Notes: a model not told the origin generated them from the sequence alone. DNA of 64,000 nt from CAVQOB01 sp963714325 (GCA_963714325.1 CAVQOB010000009.1:65875-129874); one strand, 5' to 3'. Numbered from the stretch's first letter, positions 35,581 to 45,221 are shown. Made by a program: numbers and translations.

Positions 35581-36058
35581 ACTTTCTTTGCTTGTCACCG
35601 GCGGCTCCACTGCCAAGGAGCCAGCCGCCCGCTCGTGCGCCCCAAAAAACTTGCCCTCCGGCCCGCCCCGAGGGTGTGTAGCGGTTTTTGGATAGGGTGC
35701 GCGAGCCAGCAAAACAGTGGGCTGCTTTCGCGTTCACCATGCCCCGCCAAAGGCTGTCAACCTAGGTAAGTACCTAGGTGTCGGGTACGGAAAAATTTGT
35801 CACACTCTCTCGCATCCATGGCCTGTGGGAACGTCTGCAGCGCACTCGCGTGACCGGGCCGGGAGCTTGCAATTCGGATGAGCCTGCGCAGCGGGGCTTA
35901 GTCCGGGCTTATTGAAGTCCCTCTCGAAGGGACCGGCCAAGGAGGCGATCCCGAGCTCCGGCACCGGATGGTCTTTGCAAGCAAGCGGGGCGGCATTTGC
36001 CGAGACGACCCCCAGACTTCAGGATCGAGGCAAAGCCGCCCCGTCCCTCTTTCTTCTC

Positions 36059-36089
36059 GCGCCTTCAGGTGCCGACCAGCACCCGGCGC
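36059..36089 (-). repeat. Inverted copy of the 31-nt dispersed repeat
   Basis: This is the reverse complement of the unit at 20108-20138 with two differences near its centre (CAG for ACG). The outer GCGCC/GGCGC pairing is conserved. Confidence 0.85.
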
Positions 36090-36228
36090 GGCATGGCGCG
36101 TGGGATAACGCCGGCCGGATGCGCGAGCGCAGCCCGACAAGTGCGCAGCGGTTTTCGGATGAGCTGCGCGACAACAAACATGCCCGGGGTGGCGTTCCCG
36201 TTTGCTATGGCCGCGGCGGCTGTCGTCC

Positions 36229-36253
36229 CTCTCCCCGTTCTTCACGGGGAGAG
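36229..36253. repeat. Hairpin CTCTCCCCGT-N5-ACGGGGAGAG
   Basis: Perfect 10-bp inverted repeat with a 5-base loop (TCTTC). Related sequence (CCTCTCCCCG and TGAAGGACGGGGCGAGG) flanks the IS4-type element at 37861 and 39365, so this is a dispersed palindrome family. Confidence 0.75.
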
Positions 36254-36491
36254 AGATCGCGCCGAAGGGGAGGAGATGAAGGATGGAAGCGTTCACTGTG
36301 GCTCGTGGAAATGATGCCGTTTTTTGGCGCGTGAGCCGAGGGAGAGTTTGATCCTGGGGCCTCAGAGCACATGTCATTGTCGCCACGGACGGCGGCGGGC
36401 TCAGCGCACCGTTCCGTCTCGGAGCACGCAGAGTAGAGTTCAAATAGACGAGGACACTGGCCACGGCATTCCTGTCACTTGGGAGGTGTCA

Positions 36492-37694
36492 GTGAATATC
36501 CGACATAAGAAGTGCGCCGGTCTTGATGTGCATGCCGCCTTCGTGGCAGTCTGCGCGCGCACCGTGCGAAGCCGCAAGATCGCCTACGAGGAGGGCCGCT
36601 TCGCGACCACGACGCGCGATCTTCTCGCGCTCGCAGCTTGGCTCGAAGAGCGTGGTGTCACGCATGTCGTGAGGGAGGCAACCGGTGTCTAATGGAAGCC
36701 TGTATGGCACATCTGGACGCCGCGTTGACGCTGATGCTGGTCAACGCCCACGAGGCGCGCGATCTGCCCGGCGGCAAGAGCGATGCGAGCGATGCCCGCT
36801 GGCTGGCCGATCTCCTGGCCCACGGCCTGATGCGCGCGAGCTTCGTGCCGCCGGAGCTGATCCGGGAGCTGCGCGATCTGACGCGGACGCGCACGCAGCT
36901 GCAACGCCAGATGACGCAGCACGAGAACGGTATCGGCAAGGTGCTGGAGGACGCCAACATCAAACTCGCAACCGTCGTGTGCGAGCTGCTAGGCATCAGC
37001 AGCCGGCGCATTCTGGAGGCGCTGGTCGCTGGCGAGACCGATCATGCGCGACTGGCGGGCCTCGACATTGCGGATAAAGGTCGCGCGAGGACTGGCGGCC
37101 CCCTCACGGCCGCTTCACGCGCCATCACGCCTGCCTGGTCGTGAGCACCTGACCATGATCGACGTGCTCGCCCAGCGGATCGCAGCTTCGAGACGGAGGT
37201 AGAGGCTTTGCTCGCCCCCTTTCGTCAGCTCGTCGACGAGTTGACGAAGATCTCTGGTGTGAAGAAGCGGGCAGCGTCTGCCATCCTGGCAGAGATTGGA
37301 ACAGACATGAGCTGCTTTGCCACCGCAGGCATCTCTCGAGTTGGGCCGCCTCGTGCCCCGTCTCGACGAGAACGGCGGCAAGAAGCGCTCGACACGGGTC
37401 AAGAAGGGCAGGGCCTGGCTGAAACCGCTGCGCGTGCAAGGCGCCATGGCTGCAGCACGAACCAAGAACACCTACTCTCCCGCATTCGCCGCTTCGCCGC
37501 CCGGAATGGGCGCAAGAAGGCCGCCATCGAGGTCGCCGGCTAGATCCTCACCGCCATCTACCACATGGTCGGCGATGGTGTGCTCTACCGGCCGCCACAG
37601 GTCCGTGCCCTCGATGCGGCAGCGAAAGACAACAAGGCCAAGCGTCTCGCCGGTGAGCTCAGGGCTCTCGGCTTCGAGGTGAAACTCGAACGTG
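36492..37694 (+). pseudogene. IS110-family transposase, multiply disrupted
   Basis: GTG 36492 (GGGAGG upstream) opens NIRHKKCAGLDVHAAFVAVC (DEDD nuclease start), ending ERGVTHVVREATGV at a TAA stop where a Tyr codon (TAT) is expected. Later frames give LMLVNAHEARDLPGGKSDAS, DARWLADLLAHGL, KISGVKKRAASAILAEIGTD (transposase_20-type C-terminal block) and YHMVGDGVLYRPPQVRALDA. At least one nonsense change and several frameshifts make it inactive. The original would be about 400 residues. Ends are not clear; IS110 elements lack inverted repeats. Confidence 0.8.
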
Positions 37695-37872
37695 CCGCAT
37701 CACGTCAGCCCACCGTGCCCGTGGCCAGTTTCTTTCAGAGTAAGGGTTAGGGTGAGGGGCTGCTCTGAATGAGATGCCTGAGGGCCTGCGGAAAAAGTCG
37801 TGCGTGACGACTTGCGCATACGAGCTAGTTGCTGCCCCTCACCCTCTCCTGCGGGCATCCTCTCCCCGCTGG

Positions 37873-39364
37873 CGGCTACGGCATTCACACATCCGCTTTG
37901 CAATGAGGTGATGGGGTGAATGTCTGCGGCAGAGTGACTCGGGTGGGTGGCGGGGGCAAGGCGTCTCTGATTTAAGATCGTAGCTCGACCGAATCGGAGG
38001 TGATCATGGCGTGGGGGGCGAAGGACATCCGGACCGAACGGCGCGGCGACGAAGTGCTCGACGCGATCGTGGAGACGGGCAGTCTGGTGCTGCGCACGAT
38101 CGGCGGCGGCCGGGCCGGCGAGATTGGCGCGGCCCGCTTCCTCGACCACGACGATGTTACCGTCCCCGCCATTTTGGCGACTGCGGCCGCGCGCACGCTG
38201 GCCGCCGCGAAAGGGCAATACGTGCTGGCCGTGCACGACACGACCGAGGTCAATTTCAAGGACAGGGCCGCGCGGCGAACGGGCCTGGGGCCTGCCGGCG
38301 ACGGCGTCAGCCCGGGCTTCTTCTGCCATCCGCTGCTGCTGGTCGATGCCGAGCACGAGGCCGTGCTGGGGCTCGTCCACGCCGACATCTGGACGCGCGA
38401 TGAGGCGCCCGTCGGCGACCGCGCCAAGCGCGCCATCGCGGACAAGGAGAGCGCCCGCTGGCTCGCGGCGACGCGGGCCTGCGCCGGCGTCGCGGATGTC
38501 GCAGCGAAGGTGGTCTCGGTCGCTGATCGCGAGGCCGACATCTACCAGCACTTCGCGGCCCGGCCAGCGAACGTGGAGATGATCGTGCGAGCTCGGCACG
38601 ACCGCGCGACGACGCTTGGCACACCGCTGTTCGAGATGCCCGAGACGTTCCGCCTGCTCGGTGTGGCGAGCGTGCATGTCCCCCCGCGCGGCCCCGGCGA
38701 CAAGGGACGCATTGCCGAGGTCACGATAACGGCCGGCCGCGTCGACATCGTCCGACCACGCAAACTTGCCGCGGTCGCGGGCACACCGGCGACGATCTCC
38801 CTCGGGCTCGTCGAGATCGCCGAGGTGGCGCCGCCGCCCGGCACCAAGCCGCTCATGTGGCGGCTGCTCACGACATTGCCTGTGGGAACGCTGGCCGAGG
38901 CCAACGAGGTTGCAAAGCTCTACCGGCTGCGCTGGCGCATCGAGCAGCTGTTCCGCACGCTGAAATCGGACGGCCTCGACGTCGAGGCATCGCAGGTCAC
39001 CGATGCGCGCCGGCTGTTCAAGCTGGCGGCGTTCGGGCTGATCGGTGCGGCGAGGATCATGCAGCTGGTCGACGCCCGCGACGGCGGTCCGCGGCCGGCG
39101 ACCGACGTGATCGACGGCGACCAGATCGAGGCCGTTGCCATCATATCGGCGAGCCTCGAAGGCAATACGGCGCGACAGAAGAACCCGCATCCTAAAGGCT
39201 CGCTTGCGGCGGTGTCCTGGGTGGCGGCGCGGCTCGGCGGCTGGAACTGTTACTACAAGCCTCCTGGCCCCAAGACCATGGCCGCCGGCTGGCGACGACT
39301 CCAAGACCGCCTCGACGGCTTCGCCCTTGCTATGGCCGTCCGAGATGTGTGAATCCCGTAGCCG
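37873..39364 (+). mobile_element. IS4-family insertion sequence with 21-bp inverted ends
   Basis: Terminal inverted repeats CGGCTACGGCATTCACACATC (left, 37873-37893) and its counterpart at 39344-39364 match at 20 of 21 positions. The element is about 1,492 bases and contains one transposase gene; the right end overlaps the transposase stop. No obvious target duplication is visible. It is inserted in a CCTCTCCCCG...ACGGGGCGAGG palindrome, whose halves now flank it. Confidence 0.85.
38006..39352 (+). CDS. IS4-family transposase
   Basis: Protein of 448 residues, DDE superfamily of the Tn5/IS50-like IS4 group. Catalytic blocks: VLAVHDTTEVNFKDR (first Asp), VVSVADREADIYQHF (second Asp), and YRLRWRIEQLFRTLKSDG, the Y-R-E signature holding the Glu. 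The frame is uninterrupted, so the element may still be active. GGAGG lies five bases before ATG 38006. Confidence 0.9.
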   Translation: MAWGAKDIRTERRGDEVLDAIVETGSLVLRTIGGGRAGEIGAARFLDHDDVTVPAILATAAARTLAAAKGQYVLAVHDTTEVNFKDRAARRTGLGPAGDGVSPGFFCHPLLLVDAEHEAVLGLVHADIWTRDEAPVGDRAKRAIADKESARWLAATRACAGVADVAAKVVSVADREADIYQHFAARPANVEMIVRARHDRATTLGTPLFEMPETFRLLGVASVHVPPRGPGDKGRIAEVTITAGRVDIVRPRKLAAVAGTPATISLGLVEIAEVAPPPGTKPLMWRLLTTLPVGTLAEANEVAKLYRLRWRIEQLFRTLKSDGLDVEASQVTDARRLFKLAAFGLIGAARIMQLVDARDGGPRPATDVIDGDQIEAVAIISASLEGNTARQKNPHPKGSLAAVSWVAARLGGWNCYYKPPGPKTMAAGWRRLQDRLDGFALAMAVRDV

Positions 39365-39495
39365 TGAAGGACGGGGCGAGGGAAAATCGCAGCATCAAGT
39401 CGGCACCTGAAGCCGTGCTTGGCGGCCGGCTCCGCTCACGTGGAGTCGCTACCGGCCGGCTCGCCGCAGGGGTGTCGGAAGCGACAAGCAAAAGA

Positions 39496-39526
39496 GTACC
39501 GGGTGCTTGTGGGCACTTGCAGGCGC
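39496..39526 (+). repeat. Diverged copy of the 31-nt dispersed repeat
   Basis: Matches the 20108-20138 unit at 25 of 31 positions by eye, keeping GGGTGC and AGGCGC. A half-unit (GTCGGCACCTGAAG) also lies at 39399-39412. Confidence 0.6.
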
Positions 39527-39551
39527 CAAAAAAGCGCACGCGCCTACACCA

Positions 39552-40424
39552 TCAGCAGAGCGTGGTCGCGACGATCCACCAGTTCGGGTTTTGGCGCGAC
39601 AGGGATGCGGCGGCGGCAGCGGCGTCTTCGCCGGCGTTGAAGATGCCGAAGCAGGTTGGGCCACCCCCAGACATCATGGCGCGACGGCAAAAGCGTTCGG
39701 CACGCAAGGCGCCGAGCGCCGCGCCGACGGCCGGCACGATCTTGTGCGCCGGCACCTCGAGGTCATTGCCAGCTTGCTCAAGGTACGCGATGACACTGGC
39801 CGCGTCGGTGAAGTGCGGTGGCGGTTGCGTCGCGGCCGCGCCCGGCGGCAGTGCTGGCGCATTCAACTGCGCGAACACCTGGCGGGTTTTGTCAGGTGGC
39901 ACGACGTCGAGCGTGTTGACGAGCACCACATGCAACGGGAACATGCGATCGATCGGCGTCACGGTCGTGCCGGTCTGTTCGATCCATGCCGCGACATTCA
40001 GGAAACAGACCGGAACATCCGAGCCGAGGGTGGCCGCGAGCGCAGTCCACGCTGCGGTGTCGGCGAGCGCGGGATTGGCGCGTTGCGCCAAGCGCAGCAC
40101 GGCCGCAGCATCGGCGGAGCCGCCGCCGAGGCCGGCCGCGACCGGCAGGGTCTTACCGACGGTGACATGACCAAGGCGGGCCTGCGGAAAGCGCGCTGTG
40201 ACAGCGTCAAGCGTGCGCGCAACGAGGTCAGGGCCGATGATCGCAGCGGCGAAGCGGCCGCTTTGTTGCAGGCCGGTCGGCCGGTCCAAGTCCATCACCA
40301 CCCCGTCGCCGATGGCAGCGAATGCGACGATGCTTTGCATGGCATGGTAGCCGTCGCCGCGCCGGCCGAGGATGCGCAACGAGAGGTTGACCTTGGCCCG
40401 GGCGAGATCGGTCAGTCGAGTCAT
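39552..40424 (-). CDS. ispE: 4-diphosphocytidyl-2-C-methyl-D-erythritol kinase IspE
   Basis: Protein of 290 residues, GHMP kinase family. It phosphorylates CDP-methylerythritol in the MEP isoprenoid pathway. Motif 1 ARAKVNLSLRILGRRGDGYH, ATP-binding LPVAAGLGGGSADAAA (about 95-110), and C-terminal MMSGGGPTCFGIF are all present. Length is normal. It follows the TPR protein gene on the same strand (25 bases downstream), an arrangement common in Alphaproteobacteria. Confidence 0.95.
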   Translation of the reverse strand: MTRLTDLARAKVNLSLRILGRRGDGYHAMQSIVAFAAIGDGVVMDLDRPTGLQQSGRFAAAIIGPDLVARTLDAVTARFPQARLGHVTVGKTLPVAAGLGGGSADAAAVLRLAQRANPALADTAAWTALAATLGSDVPVCFLNVAAWIEQTGTTVTPIDRMFPLHVVLVNTLDVVPPDKTRQVFAQLNAPALPPGAAATQPPPHFTDAASVIAYLEQAGNDLEVPAHKIVPAVGAALGALRAERFCRRAMMSGGGPTCFGIFNAGEDAAAAAASLSRQNPNWWIVATTLC

Positions 40425-40449
40425 CGGGGATCGGGATCGTCCAATCGTC

Positions 40450-42279
40450 CTACTGCACGGTCGGCGTCTGTGGAGTCCGGTTCTCGGTGCGCTTCTTCAG
40501 AACATCAGTGCGCTGCACCTGCCGTGTCGGCCGCGGCGCTGGAGCGCGCGCTTGCTGAGGCAAACCCTTGCTCACCTTCTTCTTGATCTTTTCCGCGTCG
40601 TCGGGCTCTGGTTTGAGCGTCAGCGCCTGCTCCCACTGGAAGCGCGCCTCGCGTTCGCGGCCGACGCGCCAGAGTGCGTCCCCGAGATGATCGTTGAGCA
40701 CGGGGTCTTCGGGGCGCAATTCGACCGCGCGTTCGAGCCAGCGGACGGCTTCCTTGAAATTGTTCTGGCGGAAATGCGCCCATCCCAAGCTGTCGACGAT
40801 GTAGCCATCGTCGGGTTTCAACTTCACCGCTTTCTCGATCAAGGCCATGCCTTGCTTGAGGTTCTTGTTCTGATCGACCCAGGAGTATCCGAGATAGTTG
40901 AGCGCCAGCGCCTGGTCGGGGCTGAGTTTCAGCGAGGTCTGCAGATCGGCTTCGGCCAAAGCCCAGCGTTTCGAGCGCTCATAGCTGGTACCGCGATGAT
41001 AGAAGTACGACCAGTGACGCGCCTCGGGTTTTTTGATCAGCTGGATGGCGCGCGTATAATAGGTGGCGGCTTCCTCGTAGCGCTTGTGGTCGCGCATGAT
41101 GGAGCCGAGGGCATCAAGCGGCGCGAGATCCTGCGGATTGCGCTGCGCAACGCCTTCCAGCAGTGTCTTCGCATCATCAACACGCTCAAGAATGTTGAGA
41201 TTGATCGCCTTGCGGATATCGATGCTGGTCTCCAGCGGCGTACCCTTGGGGATGCGATCATAGATGGCGATGGCTTCCGCATTGCGCTTGGTCGCTTCGT
41301 TGACGTTGGCGAGGGTTGCCAGCGCGAACGGGAACTGCGGCTGCAGGTAGAGCGCGAACTGAATGAACATTGCACCCGGGCCAATCCCGCCCTCGGCATT
41401 CAAGACCTCACCCAGTTCATAGAACAGTTCGGCAATGCCATCGGTCGGATTCGAAACGAGCAACACCGTGCGCTCATTGGCATCGGCTTGCCGAAGCAGC
41501 GCGCGGACCATCGGGTGGCCCTCACTCTTGGTGCGCTCGATATGGGACTGAAGGGTTGTGCGGGCCAAAGCTACATCGCCAGCGTTCAGCGCGTGCTGGC
41601 CGAACGCGAGGGTGGTGCGGATGCGCCGCTGACGCTCGCCTTTGAACAAGCGGTCGTAGGCGATACGCGCTTCGGCACGGCGGCCGGCGACATCGGCAAG
41701 CAGGGCACGATGATAGCGCAGGAAATCCTGCGCCCACTCCGGCATTTTCGGCGCGTCGAGCAGTTCGAGCGCTTCCTTGCTGCGGCCTTCGGACTGGCTG
41801 AACCAGGCGCGCACGATGGTCGACGTCAACTCGCCGATCGGATTGGCGTTGGCGGCCTTGATGTGCTCGTCGGCAAGGCGGATGTTGCCGCGCTTGAACT
41901 CGACGAGGCTCAAGAACATGCGGGCCATGCGATGCGTCGGCTGGGCCTTGGCCAGCTGTTCGGCGAGCGGCACCGCACGCTCCCAATTGCCCTCGGTCGC
42001 TTCCATGTCAAACGAGCGTTCCAGCAGTTGTTCGTTGCCGGGGTCGCGGGCGAGTGCGCTGGAGTAGTAGCTGGCGGCGCGCTGGGTATCGTTGAGACCG
42101 CGAGCGACGCGGCCGGCGAGATAGCTGCCGAGCAATGAGCGGTTGGCACTGTCGGTGTCAGGCTGGCGCGCCCAACTGGGATCGGCGGACGCCACCACGC
42201 CGATCAGGCCGGATATCCCGGCGACGGCAGCGATAGCCGATGATCGAAGGGCTAATCGAAGGGCGTATTGAGCGCGCAT
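40450..42279 (-). CDS. Exported tetratricopeptide-repeat protein
   Basis: Protein of 609 residues with a signal peptide (IAAVAGISGLIGVVASADPSWA). At least ten TPR-like helix pairs follow, for example AASYYSSALARDPGNEQLLE, AATYYTRAIQLIKKPEAR, ALNYLGYSWVDQNKNLKQ, and DSLGWAHFRQNNFKEAVR. The tail (about 560-609) is Lys/Arg/Pro-rich and probably disordered. It likely acts as a periplasmic or outer-membrane scaffold. It is linked to ispE in conserved order; biochemical role unknown. Confidence 0.88.
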   Translation of the reverse strand: MRAQYALRLALRSSAIAAVAGISGLIGVVASADPSWARQPDTDSANRSLLGSYLAGRVARGLNDTQRAASYYSSALARDPGNEQLLERSFDMEATEGNWERAVPLAEQLAKAQPTHRMARMFLSLVEFKRGNIRLADEHIKAANANPIGELTSTIVRAWFSQSEGRSKEALELLDAPKMPEWAQDFLRYHRALLADVAGRRAEARIAYDRLFKGERQRRIRTTLAFGQHALNAGDVALARTTLQSHIERTKSEGHPMVRALLRQADANERTVLLVSNPTDGIAELFYELGEVLNAEGGIGPGAMFIQFALYLQPQFPFALATLANVNEATKRNAEAIAIYDRIPKGTPLETSIDIRKAINLNILERVDDAKTLLEGVAQRNPQDLAPLDALGSIMRDHKRYEEAATYYTRAIQLIKKPEARHWSYFYHRGTSYERSKRWALAEADLQTSLKLSPDQALALNYLGYSWVDQNKNLKQGMALIEKAVKLKPDDGYIVDSLGWAHFRQNNFKEAVRWLERAVELRPEDPVLNDHLGDALWRVGREREARFQWEQALTLKPEPDDAEKIKKKVSKGLPQQARAPAPRPTRQVQRTDVLKKRTENRTPQTPTVQ

Positions 42280-42401
42280 GCGACTCCTTTGTGGAACGCG
42301 ATCGTTCCATGATTCTTATTCCGCGACGTTAGCAAACATCCCGGGGGTGGGCGACTCAAACCATGGGCCAGCGCGATCAAAATAGCGCACTTTTGCGTTT
42401 G

Positions 42402-43376
42402 TCAGGCGGATGGTGTCGATCCGGCCAGGACCTGTTGAAAAACCGCCTGATCGATGTTGCCGCCGCACAAGATGACCCCGACCCGTTTGCCAGCCATGCG
42501 CTGTGATTCTTGCAACAACGCCGCCAACGGCGCGGCGCCGGCACCTTCGGCGAGATTGTGCGTATCGTCATAGTAAGCCCGGATTGAGGCCGCGATTTCA
42601 CTCTCAGTGACACGAATGACACGGGCGGCACCGGCTTTGATCAGGTCAAGCGCTGCGGGATCAGGTTGGCGGACGGCCATCCCGTCAGCAAACGTGCGGG
42701 CCGAGTTGGTGGCGATAACCTGGCCGGCATCAAAGGATAGGGCATAGGCCGGCGCATTTTCCGCAACGACCCCAATAATCTCAGTGTTGAGATCAAGCAG
42801 GTCGCGGGTGGTGATCAGTCCGCAAATGCCGGAGCCAAGGCCAATGGGGACGTAAACGGCGTCCAAGGGCGGCGTGTTGCGGAAGAACTCCAAGGCATAA
42901 GTGGCGACGCCCATGACCAGATCGCGGTGGAACGAGGGGACAAAGTGCAGCCCGGATTTCGCGGCGGCACGGCCGCATTCGGCTTTGGCGGCATCGAAGT
43001 CGTCGCCGTGCTCGATCAGTTCCGCGCCGAAAGCGCGCATCGCATTGTTTTTGCCGGCCGAGTTGCCCTTGGGCACGTAGATCACCGAGCGCAGGCCAGC
43101 GCGCGATGCAGCGAAAGCGATGGATTGGCCATGGTTGCCCCGCGTGGCCGAGGTTACGGCGGTAACGTGCGGGTGGGAGCGCTTGAGGCCATCCATGAAG
43201 ACCAGGCCGCCGCGAATTTTGAAGGCCCCGGTCGGGGTGTGGTTTTCGTGCTTCACCCAAACTTCGGCACCGGTGCGGCGGGCCAACAGAGGCCAAGCAT
43301 ATTGAGGTGTCGGCGGCATTTGGGCGTGAACCAGGGTGGCGGCGGCTTCGAGTTCGGGCAGTGTGAACAGTGTCAT
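42402..43376 (-). CDS. Threonine/serine dehydratase-like PLP enzyme
   Basis: Protein of 324 residues, PLP fold type II. The Schiff-base Lys is in HTPTGAFKIRGG; TRGNHGQSIAFAA binds the substrate carboxylate and LGSGICGLITT the PLP phosphate. It deaminates threonine, serine or a related hydroxy amino acid such as 3-hydroxyaspartate; there is no regulatory ACT domain, so it is catabolic-type. ATG 43376 chosen; longer frames begin 52 residues upstream with no family sequence. Confidence 0.9.
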   Translation of the reverse strand: MTLFTLPELEAAATLVHAQMPPTPQYAWPLLARRTGAEVWVKHENHTPTGAFKIRGGLVFMDGLKRSHPHVTAVTSATRGNHGQSIAFAASRAGLRSVIYVPKGNSAGKNNAMRAFGAELIEHGDDFDAAKAECGRAAAKSGLHFVPSFHRDLVMGVATYALEFFRNTPPLDAVYVPIGLGSGICGLITTRDLLDLNTEIIGVVAENAPAYALSFDAGQVIATNSARTFADGMAVRQPDPAALDLIKAGAARVIRVTESEIAASIRAYYDDTHNLAEGAGAAPLAALLQESQRMAGKRVGVILCGGNIDQAVFQQVLAGSTPSA

Positions 43377-43623
43377 GGGATTGCCTGTGCCACGGAAGAC
43401 GCGATGCGCGGTCAACACGTAGCGCATCGTCACGCCGTTTGCGAGGCCAGAACGCAAGTCTGTACGCCGGCCAGAACACCTGGGTTGGAGCAGCGTGCAC
43501 AGGCCGCCGCTGTCCGGTTTTCGATCAGGCATTAACCCGGTCTTTACCGGACCAACCGATGATAGCGCGACCGAGTCGAAGCGCGCGAAGAGCCGTTCGC
43601 GCCCGAACAGAGAGCCCTATCCT

Positions 43624-44802
43624 GTGAGCACACTGCCGCTGACACTTCCCCGGATTCGCCCGTTGATGACGTCGATCGCGGCCGTTTTGGCTTTGTCGGC
43701 GTGTGCTGAAAGCCACGCCACGCGGACAGCCGGCTGGCGGCATGCGTCGATCAAGGATACGCATCCCGTCGCTGAAAGCGCGCCTCGCCAGCACAAACCT
43801 GGTGAAATCAAAAAGCCCATCCATCGGGTTGCGGCGAAAGCGCCTGAAGTGACCAAGGAAGCGCCGAAGACTGCAGCGCTGAAGCCAGAGGCCGATGCGG
43901 CGAGCGCGCCGGCGCGGCCCGTTGCGCCGCGCTCAGAGCCCGCCAAAGATCCAGCGCCAGTGAAGGTTGCAGCGCCGAGCGCGGAACCAAGCCCCGCTCC
44001 CATTCCATCCGCAGCAGCTCCCATCGTTTCGCGCCCGGCCCTGCCTCCGCTACCACCGGCGAAGCCAGCAGTGACGACCGTTGAGAAGACACAGCCGATC
44101 CCTGTTGCGCCCGTTGCACCGGCAGCGCCCGCCCCGCTGAAGTCGGCAGCGATCGCGCCGTCGAACACGGCGACGCCGTCCGTCGCCAAAGCCATTGAAG
44201 CCCCCGTGGTGCAGCCACCGGCAGTTACCCCGCCACCGAAGGCCATCGCTCCGCGTACCGAGACTGTCGTCCCAGCTCCTGCGCCGAAAGCGATCGAGGT
44301 TCGCCCGTCAGCGCCAGCGCCAGTCGCTGCTCCCTCAGTCCCAACGCCCGCTCCGAAAGTCGTCGAAACGCGGCCAACGGCGGAACCGCGCCGTGAAGCA
44401 CCGGCGCCATCAGCACCCGCGCCGAGCCCGACACCCAATGCAAGCTCCGGTTCTGGCCAGCAGATCGCTGCCTTGCCGTTGCCGGTCGCGCCGAGCGCCG
44501 TACAGCCGATCGATAATCAAGTCCGTGCCGTGATCGGCCGGGCGGAAGGCTGGCTGAAGGCTGGTAACGTAGCGAATGCCCGCGCATTGCTGTCGGACGC
44601 GGCCAAGAACGACAACCCCGAACTGTTGATGGCGCTGGGCGAGACCTATGATCCGCTGGCGCTGCAACGCTATCCACGCTTGGCCGGCCAAGCCGACGCA
44701 ATGCGCGCCGTCGATCTCTATGGTCAAGCGGCGGGCAAAGGCTCCGATGCCGCCAAGGCGAAGCTCAACGCGCTGAATGCCTTCCTGCAGAAGTCGCGCT
44801 GA
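43624..44802 (+). CDS. Pro/Ala-rich lipoprotein with Sel1-like C-terminus
   Basis: Protein of 392 residues. A lipoprotein signal (IRPLMTSIAAVLALSAC, lipobox LSAC) is followed by a long Pro/Ala/Lys/Glu low-complexity region (residues about 50-300), suited to spanning periplasm or cell wall, and a compact helical C-terminus (about 305-392: VRAVIGRAEGWLKAGNVANA, then AVDLYGQAAGKGSDAAKA), Sel1/TPR-like. GTG 43624 chosen; ATG 43666 is possible but leaves no charged leader. Followed by a strong terminator. Confidence 0.75.
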   Translation: MSTLPLTLPRIRPLMTSIAAVLALSACAESHATRTAGWRHASIKDTHPVAESAPRQHKPGEIKKPIHRVAAKAPEVTKEAPKTAALKPEADAASAPARPVAPRSEPAKDPAPVKVAAPSAEPSPAPIPSAAAPIVSRPALPPLPPAKPAVTTVEKTQPIPVAPVAPAAPAPLKSAAIAPSNTATPSVAKAIEAPVVQPPAVTPPPKAIAPRTETVVPAPAPKAIEVRPSAPAPVAAPSVPTPAPKVVETRPTAEPRREAPAPSAPAPSPTPNASSGSGQQIAALPLPVAPSAVQPIDNQVRAVIGRAEGWLKAGNVANARALLSDAAKNDNPELLMALGETYDPLALQRYPRLAGQADAMRAVDLYGQAAGKGSDAAKAKLNALNAFLQKSR

Positions 44803-44824
44803 AGCTCTGAGGACGAATAATTTC

Positions 44825-44867
44825 AACCCGGAGCCGAGCGAGTTCGGATCCGGGTTTTGCTTTTTTT
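44825..44867 (+). terminator. Intrinsic terminator after the lipoprotein gene
   Basis: Stem AACCCGGA/TCCGGGTT (44825-44832 and 44849-44856) with an inner CCGA/TCGG stem, followed by TTTTGC and seven T. It separates the convergent lipoprotein and NIPSNAP genes. Confidence 0.85.
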
Positions 44868-44874
44868 GCGTTGA

Positions 44875-45201
44875 TTATTTGACCGCCGAGAACGCCGTCG
44901 GCTGCAGGATTTGACTTTGTACTTGGGCGAGGATCGGCCCATCCTTTTCGCTTTCGGCGCGCTTGGCGATCCACTCCGGATCGGCCTGAAAGGCATTCCA
45001 TTTGCGCTCGCGATCGGCGAGGCTTTCCCAGGCAACGAGGTAGGTGAGCTGATGATTGTGCTCGCCGATCAGCGTCGTCCAGAACCCCGCCTGCTTAATG
45101 CCGTGCTTGTCCCAGAGCTTCAGCGTCACCGTTTCGAAACGCTTGAGCAGGTTCGGCAATCGGCCGGGGATGCAGGTGTAGACTCGCATTTCATGCAGCA
45201 T
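44875..45201 (-). CDS. NIPSNAP-family protein
   Basis: Protein of 108 residues with a dimeric alpha-beta barrel fold. HEMRVYTCIPGRLPNLLKRF and GFWTTLIGEHNHQLTYLVAW, then RERKWNAFQADPEWIAKR, are typical of NIPSNAP. Such proteins accompany aromatic or small-molecule degradation genes, and the FAD monooxygenase nearby fits. Function not established. Confidence 0.9.
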   Translation of the reverse strand: MLHEMRVYTCIPGRLPNLLKRFETVTLKLWDKHGIKQAGFWTTLIGEHNHQLTYLVAWESLADRERKWNAFQADPEWIAKRAESEKDGPILAQVQSQILQPTAFSAVK

Positions 45202-45221
45202 GCTTGGCTCTCCAATTCGTG

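Larger units (their letters stand above)
35581..36491. other. Accessory intergenic region with repeats
   Basis: About 910 bases with no supported gene. It holds two copies of the palindrome ACCTAGGT (35760-35767 and 35772-35779), an inverted copy of the 31-nt repeat (36059-36089), a CTCTCCCCGT/ACGGGGAGAG hairpin (36229-36253), and a 15-base match to the 5' end of 16S rRNA genes (36343-36357). Several open frames on the minus strand are Pro/Arg-rich and look like noise. Confidence 0.6.

Noticed and set aside
36343..36375. 16S rRNA gene or fragment
   Set aside because: Only about 23 bases match and the sequence then departs from rRNA; no rRNA secondary-structure blocks follow.
35898..36464. 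188-residue minus-strand protein
   Set aside because: Pro/Arg-rich, overlaps repeats and hairpins, no start signal and no family resemblance.
37873..39364. Target-site duplication of the IS4-type element
   Set aside because: Flanking bases on the two sides do not match, whichever end of the inverted repeat is used.
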